Source of the DNA: Planctomycetota bacterium
GTDB taxonomy: Bacteria; Planctomycetota; MHYJ01; WSZJ01
Length of the DNA stretch: 64,000 nucleotides
Direction: 5' to 3'
Assembly (NCBI GenBank): GCA_016190145.1
Contig: JACPRD010000135.1
Location: 49,290-113,289 of the forward strand
Part shown: piece after piece, positions 17,321-25,890 of the stretch
Layout of the letters: each line of letters begins with the position of its first letter
Position numbering within the stretch: position 1 is the stretch's first letter
The notes under the pieces: generated by a model
The model's database searches: none
What the model saw: only the letters and a program-made list of their open reading frames with translations
What the model was told of the DNA's origin: nothing
Made by a program: the position numbers and the translations under genes

Positions 17321-18193
17321 TTACGGCGTGACCGGCACGGGCTCCTTGATCCGCACCGCCTGGATCCCGTCCGCGGTCAGATAGATCTCGATCCGGTTCT
17401 GTTCGACCAGCCGGTCGAGCGCGCGCCGCCTGAGGTCCGGGATTTCCGCCAGGCGCTCGCTGCGCCACCGTGTGACGAAGAAGTGCACCCCGACGTATCC
17501 GCCCGGCATCGCCGCCTGGGCGCGCCGGATTTCCTCGACGCACGCGGTGAGAATGGTCTCCGCTTCGGCACCGGCCGGCAGGGTGATAGGCTCGCCCGTC
17601 GTCGTCACGGCGTGGTGGGCGTCCCACGACTCGCCCGGCGCCCGAGCGAACTGCTCGAGTCCCTCGGCGAGGTTGATGTGATCGAACGCCGCGCGACGGA
17701 TGCGCGCGGAAAGCCCGGACGAGCCCCAGCTCGCCACGTAAACCTGCTTCCCGAGAGCGCGCACGCCCTCGACCGCGGGCACGAGATCCGCATCGCCCGA
17801 GATCAGCACCGCCATGTCGAACGCGTTCACAGCCGCCAGGCGCAGCATGTCCGCCGTCATCGTCGTGTCGACTTCCTTCTCCTGGCTGAACCGGTTCTGC
17901 GCGCCGCACTGCGGGCAGGTCGTGGTGCGCATTTTCTGGGGGAAGCGCTGGACGAAGAAACCGGGCTGGAGGGTGAGCATCTCGAGGAAGTTGTCGAGCT
18001 TGTCCTGCGAGGGACTGCGCTGGGCGAGATCCGCCTCGACGCCCGTGTAGTAGTAGGCGCCCCAGAGGTGGTCGCCGCCGACCGATTTCACGATCCACTG
18101 GGACAACTTCCGGAAATCGATGTCACGACCGGCCGTCTGGTCCTTCCATCCGGCGTAGAAGTTTTTACCGTCGAAGAAGAGTACGACGCGCAT
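17321..18193 (-). CDS. NYN-domain (LabA/DUF88-like) protein
   Basis: 290 residues. The PIN-like NYN fold is marked by its acidic residues: LFFDGKNFYAGW (Asp 8), KEVDTTMTADML and ISGDADLVPAVEGVR. A CPQCGAQ knuckle precedes the second acidic block; only one CxxC is present. The C-terminal 70 residues (VGVHFFVTRWRSERLAEIPDLRRRALDRLVEQ) look like a small winged-helix/OST-HTH module. NYN proteins are typically RNA-acting nucleases or RNA-binding regulators. SD GGAGA lies upstream of ATG 18193. Divergent from the cupredoxin gene. Confidence 0.8.
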   Translation of the reverse strand: MRVVLFFDGKNFYAGWKDQTAGRDIDFRKLSQWIVKSVGGDHLWGAYYYTGVEADLAQRSPSQDKLDNFLEMLTLQPGFFVQRFPQKMRTTTCPQCGAQNRFSQEKEVDTTMTADMLRLAAVNAFDMAVLISGDADLVPAVEGVRALGKQVYVASWGSSGLSARIRRAAFDHINLAEGLEQFARAPGESWDAHHAVTTTGEPITLPAGAEAETILTACVEEIRRAQAAMPGGYVGVHFFVTRWRSERLAEIPDLRRRALDRLVEQNRIEIYLTADGIQAVRIKEPVPVTP

Positions 18194-18576
18194 CGCTGTT
18201 CTCCATATCTTTCGTTTTTTCCGCCTGGTTTCCGGCGGGCCTCAGAATTGAGGACGTGCCGGATGGGCATGGCCGGGGAAATATGACGCGGATCAGGCTG
18301 CATATCAAGAGACTTTTGGCTGTTTTCCTGCACCAGACGAGGATTTTCCGCGTCCGGGCAGGCTTTCCGCGGGAGATCCGCTCCCGCCCGCCTCCCTCCG
18401 GCACCGGTCTTTCGACCGGCAGGAGGGAGAATATCACATCGCAGCACGGGATTCGGACGGATTCCTCGAAATCCGGACTCCGGGAGTCCGAGAGAGTTCT
18501 GGACCGCCCTGCCGCGGGGTACAATCCGCGCCCCGACTCCGCTGGAGGGGCCGGGGATTCACAGGAGACTCCCCCG
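18194..18576. other. Non-coding divergent region with three hairpins
   Basis: 383 nt between the NYN gene and the cupredoxin gene. Stem-loops: 18240-18253 (CCTCA-GAAT-TGAGG); 18392-18429, where an inner CCGGTC-TTTC-GACCGG is extended by CTCCCTCC pairing with GGAGGGAG; and 18474-18490 (CGGACTC-CGG-GAGTCCG). TACAAT at 18530-18535 could be a -10 for the cupredoxin gene, which has SD AGGAGA before its ATG. No reading frame is convincing here. Confidence 0.5.
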
Positions 18577-19221
18577 ATGACGCTCCGCCTTCTCGCCGCC
18601 GCCGGTCTCCTCTGCGGCGCCCTCGCGGCCGCGCTCGCGCAACCCGGCCCTCCTCCCCGGGTTCCCCCGGTCCCCGTGGCCGACGCCGGCGCCGTCGCCG
18701 GCCGCCTTACCTTCTCTGCCGTCCGCCCGAAACAGCCCATCGTCGTCTACCTGGAACGCGAGGACGGCGGCGCCGCCGGCGCCATGCCGGGCCCGCTCAC
18801 GATCCGGCAGAAGGGCGCACAGTTCACGCCGGCGTTCGCGGTCGCCGTCGCAGGGCAGGAAGTCGTCTTCGAAAACGACGAGGAAAAGGAAATCGACCAC
18901 AACGTCTACTCGCTCGGCAGCGAAACGATCGACCTCGGCATCTTCCCGCCCAGGAAGTCGCAGAACCACGTCTTCACGAAACCCGGCGAAGTTTCCCTCT
19001 ACTGCAGCGTCCACAAGCTCATGGACGGCAAACTCTTCGTCGCCCCCACCGCCGCATACGCCGTGGCCGACGACGACGGCGCCTTCTCGATCGCCGGCAT
19101 CCCCGCCGGAAACTACACGCTGCGGACCTACCAGAAGGCCAAACGCTTCCGCGAAGCCGAGCTGAAGGTCTCGATCCAGTCCGGAAACACCTCCCAGCTG
19201 ACGGTGGAGATGAAACGATGA
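18577..19221 (+). CDS. Exported cupredoxin with C-terminal regulatory-like beta domain
   Basis: 214 residues. Signal peptide about 1-21. The plastocyanin-like domain has the copper ligand set: His 108 in EIDHNVYS and the cluster YCSVHKLMDG with Cys 143, His 146 and Met 149. After about 155 a short carboxypeptidase-regulatory-like beta domain follows (DDGAFSIAGIPAGNYTLRTYQ). This should be a periplasmic electron carrier or copper-binding protein. The stop overlaps the next ATG by 4 nt (ATGA). Confidence 0.82.
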   Translation: MTLRLLAAAGLLCGALAAALAQPGPPPRVPPVPVADAGAVAGRLTFSAVRPKQPIVVYLEREDGGAAGAMPGPLTIRQKGAQFTPAFAVAVAGQEVVFENDEEKEIDHNVYSLGSETIDLGIFPPRKSQNHVFTKPGEVSLYCSVHKLMDGKLFVAPTAAYAVADDDGAFSIAGIPAGNYTLRTYQKAKRFREAELKVSIQSGNTSQLTVEMKR

Positions 19222-19946
19222 AGCGATCCGCGTTCCTTGCCGCGTTGCTCGCGCTCGCTTCCTGCGGCGGCGGCAGCTACGCCCCGCCCGCGGCGGACCG
19301 GGCGCAGGTCCTGGTGAAACTCAGGGCCGCGCCGAAGGAAGGCATCCGCGGCCCGAAGGCCGAGGGCACCGACGCCTACTCCGACAGCGGCGGCCCGGAA
19401 CGGGGCAAGCGCTTCCAGCGCGTCGACTACCGCCACCTGGGCGACATCGCCGTGGTCCTCTCGGGCGCGGGCCTGGGCGAAGGCGGCCCGGCGCCGAAAA
19501 CCGCTTCGCTCGAACTCTACTCGGACGGCGCTTCGCGCCGCCTGATCCTCATGGGCCCCGGCGGTTCCACCTCGCTGACCATCGTCAACAGGCGCTCCTC
19601 CGCCGTCTCGCTCTTCTGCTGCGGCGACACCGGCGACGGGTTCGACGCCCGGCTCGGGCCGGGCGAGCAGGCGGCGGTCACGCTGTCGAAGCCGGGCACG
19701 TACGAGATGGTGTGCGACGAGGACGAGACGCTGAAGGCGACGATCCTCGTGGCGCCGACATCCTGGGCCGCGCAGGGCGAATCGGGGGACGAGGTTTTCT
19801 TCGACAACCTGCCTCCCGGGGAGTACGAGGTGGCGGTGATCGCGCCGCGGCTCCCCCGCTGGACGCGCAACGTGAGCGCGGTCGCCGGGAAGCGCGAGAC
19901 GGTCGAGGCCGAGGTGAGCGTGAATTCCATGCGCACGGTGAAATAG
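19218..19946 (+). CDS. Lipoprotein with cupredoxin-like and regulatory-like beta domains, ligands partly lost
   Basis: 242 residues. Lipobox LLALASCGG with Cys 16. The middle part (SLTIVNRRSSAVSLFCCG, then LSKPGTYEMVCDEDE) follows the same strand order as the cupredoxin upstream, but the CxxHxxM cluster is absent: Cys remains in MVCDED without the His and Met. The C-terminus (VFFDNLPPGEYEVAVIAPRLP) is again a regulatory-like beta unit. It appears to be a degenerate or repurposed paralogue of its neighbour, anchored in a membrane. Confidence 0.65.
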   Translation: MKRSAFLAALLALASCGGGSYAPPAADRAQVLVKLRAAPKEGIRGPKAEGTDAYSDSGGPERGKRFQRVDYRHLGDIAVVLSGAGLGEGGPAPKTASLELYSDGASRRLILMGPGGSTSLTIVNRRSSAVSLFCCGDTGDGFDARLGPGEQAAVTLSKPGTYEMVCDEDETLKATILVAPTSWAAQGESGDEVFFDNLPPGEYEVAVIAPRLPRWTRNVSAVAGKRETVEAEVSVNSMRTVK

Positions 19947-19950
19947 CCCG

Positions 19951-22038
19951 ATGAGCCTCCGGTACAAGGCACTGGCCGCGGTGCTCGTGCTGGTCACCGC
20001 CGTCACCGGGGGGCTGGTCGTCTACGTCCGCCAGCAGTACGCGGCCGCCGAGGAAGAACGGATCCGGCAGGACCTGGCGAAGGACCGCGACCGCGTGCGC
20101 GAGAAGTTCGACTCGGTCCGCGACCGGATCCCGACGGTCCTCCAGCTCTCCATCGTGTCCGGAGAACTCGATCCATTCCTCGCCCGGGAGGCGCAGATCG
20201 GAAACAACCTCGATCCGCTCGCGGAAGCCTGGCGCGCCGAGACGGGCTCGGATCTCGCCCTGGCCGCGTACGACACGCTTCAGGCCCGCGAAAAGAAGGC
20301 GAACATCTTCCACAGCGACGACGACCTCGCCGTGGTCGGGATGGCGCCGGAGTCGATTCCGGACGAGGTGAAGCGCCGTCTCGCGGCTTCGCCCGGCGTC
20401 TTCGGGGCGCTCAAGTCCTGCGCTCTGGACGTCCGCACCGTGCTGGAGGTCGTGCCCGCGCTCGACGGTCTCTACCTGATCGTCGCGATCCCCTTTTTCG
20501 AGGACGCGAAAAGGGGCCCCGACCGGTTCCGGCAGCTCGAGCGGCTGCGCGCCCTGCCGGCCCGGACCGCCGCGGAACAGGGGGAGTACGAGAAGCTCGG
20601 CGAAGAGCTCTACCCGGTCGGCGTCGCCGCCGTGGCGATCGAGTTGTCCAGCGCGTGGGCGATGAAGAACCGGGTGGAGGCCGAGAATCCGATCCAGCAG
20701 GTGCTGTTCGACGCAGGCAGGGTGACGGCGACCACGTTTCGCAGCGAGGGGGCCGCGCGGGACGCCCTCGCGGCGGCGGGAGCGGTGGTCGAGAACCGGA
20801 CCTTCACGGTATCGCTCTCGGAAAACGGAAAGACCGAGACCTACGTCGGCCTCGCCCAGCACTTCAATGAGGACCTCCCCCACGGCGCCGCCCGGCCGGG
20901 GTTTGTCGCCCTCAAGGCGCGCGACCCCGAGCTGGCGCGCCTCGACCGGCTGCTGGCCGGAGTCACGGTGGGCGGCGTGGCCTACGCGGTCCTCGGCGCG
21001 GTGGCCGCCTACGGTCTGGCGAGCCTCGTCATCCGGAAACTCGCGGTGCTCCAGACGGCCGCCGAGCGGGTCCGCGCCGGCGACTTCAACGTGTCGGTCG
21101 ACATCCGCAGTCGCGACGAGATCGGGGCGCTCGGGACGGCGTTCAACAACATGATCAAGGGTCTCCAGGCGCTCGGGCTCTACACCGACACCAGGGTCGC
21201 GCGGAACATCCTCGACAACTCGGAGATCATCGGCGGCGCCTCCGCGCGCCACGAGGGCACCGTCCTGTTCACCGATATCAGGAACTTCACCGGCATCACC
21301 GAGTCCATGGATGCCGGCACGCTGACGGAACAGCTCAACGAGTACTTCACCGCCCTCGGCGACCACGTGAAGAAGGAAGAAGGCTACGTCGACAAGTTCA
21401 TCGGCGACGCCGTCATGGCGTTCTGGGGCGAGCCTTTTCTCACGACGAAGGACCACGCGGTCCGCGCGTGCCGCGCCGCCCTTCGCTGTATGCAGGCCAC
21501 CGCCGACCTCCGCCGCTTCTGGAAAGAACGCGGCCGGCCTCTCTTCTACCAGCGCATCGGGGTCGCGACCGGGGAGGTCGTGGTGGGGAACATCGGAAGC
21601 GCCACCAAGAAGAACTTCACGGTGATCGGCGATTCGGTGAACCTGGCGAACCGGCTGGAGGGGGCGAGCAAGATCTACGGCACGGAGATCCTGATCGACG
21701 AGCGCACGCGCGAGCTCGCGGGCGCGGCGGTCGTCGTGCGGGAGATCGACGAGATCACGGTGCGCGGGAAGCAGAAGCCGGTGCGTGTGTTCGAGCTTCT
21801 CGGGCTTGCGACGGACACGGGCACGCGCGCCCGGCGGATCCTCGACGGCTACGGGCGCGCGCTGGCGAGCTACCGCGCGAACGACCCTGCGGCGGCGATC
21901 GCGGCGCTGTCCGAGCTCGCGAAGACGGATCCCGACGACGGGCCTTCGAAGTGGCTCTGGAGCAAGTGCCAGGACGCGCTGGCCGGCCAGGGCCCCGCGG
22001 CGCCGACGCCCGTGACCCGCTCTTTCGGCGCGGTCTAG
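19951..22038 (+). CDS. Membrane adenylate/guanylate cyclase with HAMP and TPR-like tail
   Basis: 695 residues. TM1 about 7-28, an extracytoplasmic sensor of about 300 residues, TM2 about 335-358, HAMP about 358-410, class III cyclase domain about 425-605. The two metal-binding Asp are in LFTDIRNFTG (442) and FIGDAVMAFWG (486); the VNLANRLEGASK block is also intact. The tail (ALASYRANDPAAAIAALSEL) is TPR-like. It should make cAMP or cGMP in response to an outside signal. It follows the lipoprotein gene by 4 nt, so the copper proteins may be functionally linked to the sensor. Confidence 0.9.
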   Translation: MSLRYKALAAVLVLVTAVTGGLVVYVRQQYAAAEEERIRQDLAKDRDRVREKFDSVRDRIPTVLQLSIVSGELDPFLAREAQIGNNLDPLAEAWRAETGSDLALAAYDTLQAREKKANIFHSDDDLAVVGMAPESIPDEVKRRLAASPGVFGALKSCALDVRTVLEVVPALDGLYLIVAIPFFEDAKRGPDRFRQLERLRALPARTAAEQGEYEKLGEELYPVGVAAVAIELSSAWAMKNRVEAENPIQQVLFDAGRVTATTFRSEGAARDALAAAGAVVENRTFTVSLSENGKTETYVGLAQHFNEDLPHGAARPGFVALKARDPELARLDRLLAGVTVGGVAYAVLGAVAAYGLASLVIRKLAVLQTAAERVRAGDFNVSVDIRSRDEIGALGTAFNNMIKGLQALGLYTDTRVARNILDNSEIIGGASARHEGTVLFTDIRNFTGITESMDAGTLTEQLNEYFTALGDHVKKEEGYVDKFIGDAVMAFWGEPFLTTKDHAVRACRAALRCMQATADLRRFWKERGRPLFYQRIGVATGEVVVGNIGSATKKNFTVIGDSVNLANRLEGASKIYGTEILIDERTRELAGAAVVVREIDEITVRGKQKPVRVFELLGLATDTGTRARRILDGYGRALASYRANDPAAAIAALSELAKTDPDDGPSKWLWSKCQDALAGQGPAAPTPVTRSFGAV

Positions 22039-22107
22039 CGAATCCGGATGCGGGAGGTCCGGAATCCCCTTGCCCTTTCCTCCGGTGGCCGCAAGAATCT
22101 CTGCCCC

Positions 22108-22704
22108 ATGTCGATTCACGTCCTTAGCGTCTGCGGCTCGAGCTCGAAGGACAGCCGCACGCGCAGGATCCTCGAGATCGCGGCCGCGGGGGCCCGCGCG
22201 GCCGGCGCGGAAATCGACTTCCTCGACCTGCGCGAAACCGCGCTTCCCATCATGGATCCGGACAGCGCGACGCAGAAGGCGGACCCGACGGTGAAGCGGG
22301 TCCTGGAGACGGCGGCGTGGGCGCAGGGGTTCCTGATCGCGACGCCCGAGTACCACGGAAACCTGTCGGGGGCGCTCAAGAACTGGTTCGACTTCCTGTA
22401 CCCGGAGCTCGCGGGGAAGGTCGCGGGCGTCGTCGCGAGCACGGGCGGAGGCGGCGGCGAAATGTCCATCGTCTCGGCGAAAAACAGCTTCAACTGGTGC
22501 CACGGTTTCACCCTTCCGTTCCACGTCGCGGCCCGGGGGGCGGACTGGGAGGGCGAGACGCTGCGCGACGAGAAGATCGTCGACCGGCTGGGCCGGCTGG
22601 GCCGGGACGTCGTGCGGTACACTCAGGCGATCGCGCCGGCCTGGGAGGCGGCGAAGAAAGAGGGGAAAGGCCCGGAGTCGGGATTCGCGGGTTTTCACAC
22701 GTAG
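22108..22704 (+). CDS. NADPH-dependent FMN reductase family protein
   Basis: 198 residues. Flavodoxin-like fold: LSVCGSSSKDSRTRRI (phosphate-binding loop for FMN), FLIATPEYHGNLSGALKNWFDFL, the family hallmark, and VVASTGGGGGEMS. It is expected to reduce flavin or quinone/azo substrates with NAD(P)H in the cytoplasm. ATG 22108 was chosen over an in-frame upstream ATG at 22048 because the first beta strand begins immediately after it. Confidence 0.87.
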   Translation: MSIHVLSVCGSSSKDSRTRRILEIAAAGARAAGAEIDFLDLRETALPIMDPDSATQKADPTVKRVLETAAWAQGFLIATPEYHGNLSGALKNWFDFLYPELAGKVAGVVASTGGGGGEMSIVSAKNSFNWCHGFTLPFHVAARGADWEGETLRDEKIVDRLGRLGRDVVRYTQAIAPAWEAAKKEGKGPESGFAGFHT

Positions 22705-22731
22705 TCGGACAACTCTCGGAGGGGAACGGAC

Positions 22732-23340
22732 ATGAGGCGTTTCGGAACAGCGGCGGTGTTGGCGATCGGCGTCGTGCTGGCGGGATGCGGCGGTGACACG
22801 AAGGACGAGGACTGCTGCAAGGAAGGCGCGGCCTGCTGCAAGGAGGGCGCCGATTGCTGCAAGGGCAAGGATGGCGCCGCGGCGAAGGAGGTCAGGGCAG
22901 TCGCGAAGCTGGACGGCCGGGACGGGGCGGCGGTGAAGGGCACGGCGACGTTCGTGGCGAAAGGCGGAAAGGTATGGCTGACCGTCGAGATCGAGGGCGC
23001 CTCGGCCGGGCCGCACGCGTTCCACATTCACGAGAAGGGGGACTGCAGCTCGGCGGATGCGAAGTCCGCGGGGGGGCACTGGAATCCGACGTCGAAGGCG
23101 CACGGGAAGTGGGGCGAGGGGGAGTTCCATCTGGGGGACATCGGAAACATCGAGGTAGGTCAGGACGGCAAGGGCAGCCTCAAGGTGGAGACCGACCTGT
23201 GGACGGTAGGGACGGGCCAGTCGAACGACGTGGTGGGCAAGTCGGTGATCGTCCACGAGGGGGCGGACGATTTCAAGACGCAGCCGACGGGGAATGCCGG
23301 CAAGCGGTTCGGGTGCGGGGTGATTGAGCTGACGAAGTAG
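22732..23340 (+). CDS. sodC: Cu/Zn superoxide dismutase lipoprotein with CC-repeat linker
   Basis: 202 residues. Lipobox VVLAGCGG (Cys 19). Residues 28-44 are three Cys-Cys pairs spaced exactly 7 apart (CCKEGAA, CCKEGAD, CCKGKDG), an unusual insert that could bind metal. The SodC domain follows: HAFHIHEKGDCSS (His 98, His 100, Cys 105), GGHWNP (His 116) and the later RFGCGVIE Cys for the disulfide. It removes superoxide outside the cytoplasm. Good SD (CGGAGGGGA) upstream. The hairpin at 23349-23374 ends the transcript. The gene symbol refers to the enzyme domain only. Confidence 0.85.
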   Translation: MRRFGTAAVLAIGVVLAGCGGDTKDEDCCKEGAACCKEGADCCKGKDGAAAKEVRAVAKLDGRDGAAVKGTATFVAKGGKVWLTVEIEGASAGPHAFHIHEKGDCSSADAKSAGGHWNPTSKAHGKWGEGEFHLGDIGNIEVGQDGKGSLKVETDLWTVGTGQSNDVVGKSVIVHEGADDFKTQPTGNAGKRFGCGVIELTK

Positions 23341-23348
23341 GGATTCGG

Positions 23349-23374
23349 ACGGCCACGGCTTCGGCCGTGGCCGT
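23349..23374 (+). terminator. Hairpin terminator with TTCG loop
   Basis: An 11-bp perfect stem, ACGGCCACGGC / GCCGTGGCCGT, closes a TTCG tetraloop starting 9 nt after the sodC stop. The following T run is weak (TACATTT). Confidence 0.75.
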
Positions 23375-23401
23375 TACATTTGCCGAGGTTACGGTGCAGC
23401 G

Positions 23402-23575
23402 TCGGAGCCATAAGCCATAAGCCATTAGCGGCGCGCTTCGCGCGCCACAAGCAGTCGGAGCGGACTTCAGTGTTCCCGGGCCGCCGGGAGTCCGGGAACA
23501 CTGAAGTCCGCCGCGCACCAGGTGGCGCGCGCAGCGCGCCGCTTATAGCTTATGGCTTATGGCTTATGGCTGGCA
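23402..23575. repeat. Nested palindromic element with CCATAAG heptamer arms
   Basis: Outer arms: 23407-23447 (CCATAAG heptamers, then GCGGCGCGC...GCGCGCCA) and 23523-23569, its reverse complement with a few differences. Inner arms: GGACTTCAGTGTTCCCGG (23462-23479) and its exact inverse at 23492-23509, around a 12-nt centre. The whole can fold into one long cruciform or hairpin. Confidence 0.88.
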
Positions 23576-23615
23576 TGGAGTTCCCCGGCATTCGCCAAAT
23601 CGCTACCATGCCCCG

Positions 23616-24527
23616 ATGCACTACGACTTCGGCGTGGCGTGGAACTGGGAGCATGACGAGGACCTCGTCGCGGATCTGGGGCGCGCCTGCGCGGCGCGCG
23701 GGATCCGATTCCACTCCGTCACGGAATCCGGGCTGGGAGCAAGCCTGGAGGCCGCGGCGCGCGGGGAGCTGGGCTGGTCCGTGTTGCTCGACCGGGCCTG
23801 GGAGTCCGACCCCCGCTTCCAGGAACTGAACACCGTCGCCGCCTCGGAGGGGACGCGGATCCTGAATCCGCCGGACCGGGCGTCGGCGATGGGGAACAAG
23901 GCGGCGATCCACGCGGCGCTGGCGGGAGCGGGGGTCAGCGTGCCGCAACAGATCGACTTCATGCCGTCGGAGTGGAATGCGATTCTCTACGAGAGTCACG
24001 CGGAGGCCTGGCGGCGGCCGCTCTGGCTCAAGCCGGCCTCGCGCGGCGGCGGTGACGGCGTCGTGCCACTTCCCCGCCTCCCCGACCGCTTTCCTCTCGG
24101 CGCGGACTGGCAGGGGGAGCGGTTCATTCTGCAGGAGGGAATACCTCCGATGAGGCTGGCGGGGCGGGCGGCGTATTTCCGGGTCTTCACGGTGCTGGGG
24201 CGTGTCTTCCCGCTCTGGTGGGACCCGGCGACGCACCGGTTCGCGCCGCTGTCGGCGGCGGACGAGCGGGAGTACGAGCTGGAGTGTGTCGCGCACCGCG
24301 CGCTCGAGGTCGGCCAGGTGTGCGGGATGGACCTGTTTTCCACGGAAATCTCGGTCCCGTCGCCAGGCGTGGCGAGCGTCATCGATCCGGTGAACGACCC
24401 CGTGGACCTGCGCCGCCAGTCGCGCACCGCGGACGGGGTGCCCGATGCGATCCTTTCGATGATCGTGGATTCCCTGGCGGAGGGGGTGGGTGGAATAATC
24501 CGCACGCACCGGATGTTGGAAAGCTGA
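23616..24527 (+). CDS. ATP-grasp domain protein of unknown substrate
   Basis: 303 residues, no signal peptide. ATP-grasp features: the nucleotide Lys and Gly-rich loop in WLKPASRGGGDGVV (about 136-149), ERFILQEG, then YFRVFTVLG and the C-terminal MDLFSTEI...VIDPVNDPVDL with acidic and Asn metal ligands. Such enzymes join a carboxylate to an amine or thiol using ATP; there is no peptide or partner gene next to it to suggest a substrate. TACCAT ends 6 nt before the ATG and no SD is present. The gene lies directly after the palindromic element. Confidence 0.72.
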   Translation: MHYDFGVAWNWEHDEDLVADLGRACAARGIRFHSVTESGLGASLEAAARGELGWSVLLDRAWESDPRFQELNTVAASEGTRILNPPDRASAMGNKAAIHAALAGAGVSVPQQIDFMPSEWNAILYESHAEAWRRPLWLKPASRGGGDGVVPLPRLPDRFPLGADWQGERFILQEGIPPMRLAGRAAYFRVFTVLGRVFPLWWDPATHRFAPLSAADEREYELECVAHRALEVGQVCGMDLFSTEISVPSPGVASVIDPVNDPVDLRRQSRTADGVPDAILSMIVDSLAEGVGGIIRTHRMLES

Positions 24528-24544
24528 GAGGAGAAAAAAGCGCG

Positions 24545-25102
24545 GTGAACCGGGCGGATCAGCAGATCTTCGAAAAGATCGCATTCGAGCACGTGGACCG
24601 TCTCTTCGGGACGGCCCTCAAGCTCACGCGCAACTCCGCGGAGGCGGAAGACCTCGTGCAGGAAACGTTCACGCGCGCCTTTCAGCATTTCGACCAGTTC
24701 GAACAGGGCACCAACTTCAAGGCCTGGATCTTCCGGATCCTCGTCAACACGTACATCAACGGATACCGGCGCAAGGAACGCGCGCCGGTGCTCGTGGATT
24801 TCACGGAGATGGAGCCCGTCTACGAAGAGGCGGCGCAGGAGACGTCGTTCCTGAACCAGCCGGCGGAGAGTCTGTACGACCTGCTGGACGACGAAGTGAA
24901 ACAGGCTCTGGAGAGGCTGCCGGAGGAGTACCGGATGGTGCTGCTGCTGGCCTCGGTCGAGGGCTTTTCGTACGAGGAGATCGCGAAGATGGTGGGATGT
25001 CCGATCGGGACGGTGATGAGCCGGCTGTTCCGCGCGCGCGCGCTGATGAGGAAGTCGCTCGTCGAATACGCGCGGGAGCGGGGCCTGAGGGAAAAGAAAT
25101 GA
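24545..25102 (+). CDS. ECF-type RNA polymerase sigma factor
   Basis: 185 residues, GTG start with AGGAGA 10 nt upstream. Region 2 has the motif AEAEDLVQETFTRAFQHFDQF followed by FKAWIFRILVNTYING (about 30-80); region 4 is LERLPEEYRMVLLLASVEGFSYEEIAKMVGCPIGTVMSRLFRAR (about 118-165), a complete helix-turn-helix. It should direct polymerase to a small regulon. The ATGA overlap with the anti-sigma gene fixes both genes in one operon. Confidence 0.93.
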   Translation: MNRADQQIFEKIAFEHVDRLFGTALKLTRNSAEAEDLVQETFTRAFQHFDQFEQGTNFKAWIFRILVNTYINGYRRKERAPVLVDFTEMEPVYEEAAQETSFLNQPAESLYDLLDDEVKQALERLPEEYRMVLLLASVEGFSYEEIAKMVGCPIGTVMSRLFRARALMRKSLVEYARERGLREKK

Positions 25103-25890
25103 ACTGCTCCGAGGCCCGCAAGCTGGTGCATCTTTTCGTGGACGGCGCGCTGGACCCGCGCGCGAACGTGGACGTGCTCGCGCACCTGAACATGTGCGCG
25201 GCGTGCTCCGCGCGGTTCGAGGACGCGAAGAAATTCGAGGAGTTCCTGCGGTCGAAGCTCCGACACGACGAGACTCCCGCGGGGGTGCGGATCCGGCTGG
25301 AGTCGGGGATCGCGCGGCTCTCGCAGCCCTGGCCGGCGCGGATGGCATGGAGGCTCAAGCGGCACCCGATGGCGGCGATGAGCGGGGTCGCGGCGGTGCT
25401 CGCGATTTCGCTCGTGGGCTGGCAGACCTGCGGCGTGCTGTTCACCTGCCCCTACGTGCGCGCGAGCGCGGACCACTACCTGCGCATCGCCGCGGGCGAA
25501 CTCCCGATGACGGTTCCGGGCTCCGCGGCGACGCTGGCGGGAAGCGTGCCGGTGAGGAAATTCGACGGGCTGGAGCATTCTGGACGCGGCGTCTTCGCGC
25601 TGTCCGACAACCTGCGCGACGCCGTCGGGGACGCGTACCGCATGACGCACTGCCCCACCGGGTCGCGGTGCGTGGTCCTGTTCTCCGTGAGCCTGCCCGG
25701 CGTCGACATCGGAAACCACGACTGCGTGGAGATGCACGGGCGCAAGTTCACGCGCTGGGAGTACGATGGCTGCCGCCTCGTCTGCTGGAAGGACGAGAAG
25801 AACGGCCTCTACTGCATCATGGTGTGCAAGAAACAGGAGATGGAAGACGACGCGCTCCTGAACATCGCTTCTTTGGCGGCCACCGAATGA
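25099..25890 (+). CDS. Zinc-binding anti-sigma factor, membrane-anchored, Cys-rich outer domain
   Basis: 263 residues. The N-terminal anti-sigma zinc finger has Cys 3 and HLNMCAAC (His 29, Cys 33, Cys 36). One TM helix lies about 91-111 (MSGVAAVLAISLVGW). The outer domain is cysteine-rich (TCGVLFTC, HCPTGSRC, HDCVEM, GCRLVCW, CIMVCKK), suited to a disulfide or metal sensor. It should hold the sigma factor at rest and release it on a redox or metal signal. Overlaps both neighbours by 4 nt. Confidence 0.88.
   Translation: MNCSEARKLVHLFVDGALDPRANVDVLAHLNMCAACSARFEDAKKFEEFLRSKLRHDETPAGVRIRLESGIARLSQPWPARMAWRLKRHPMAAMSGVAAVLAISLVGWQTCGVLFTCPYVRASADHYLRIAAGELPMTVPGSAATLAGSVPVRKFDGLEHSGRGVFALSDNLRDAVGDAYRMTHCPTGSRCVVLFSVSLPGVDIGNHDCVEMHGRKFTRWEYDGCRLVCWKDEKNGLYCIMVCKKQEMEDDALLNIASLAATE

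Noticed and set aside
19678..23256. A 1192-codon open frame on the minus strand
   Set aside because: Antisense shadow of the cyclase, FMN reductase and sodC genes caused by high GC; composition is unlike protein.
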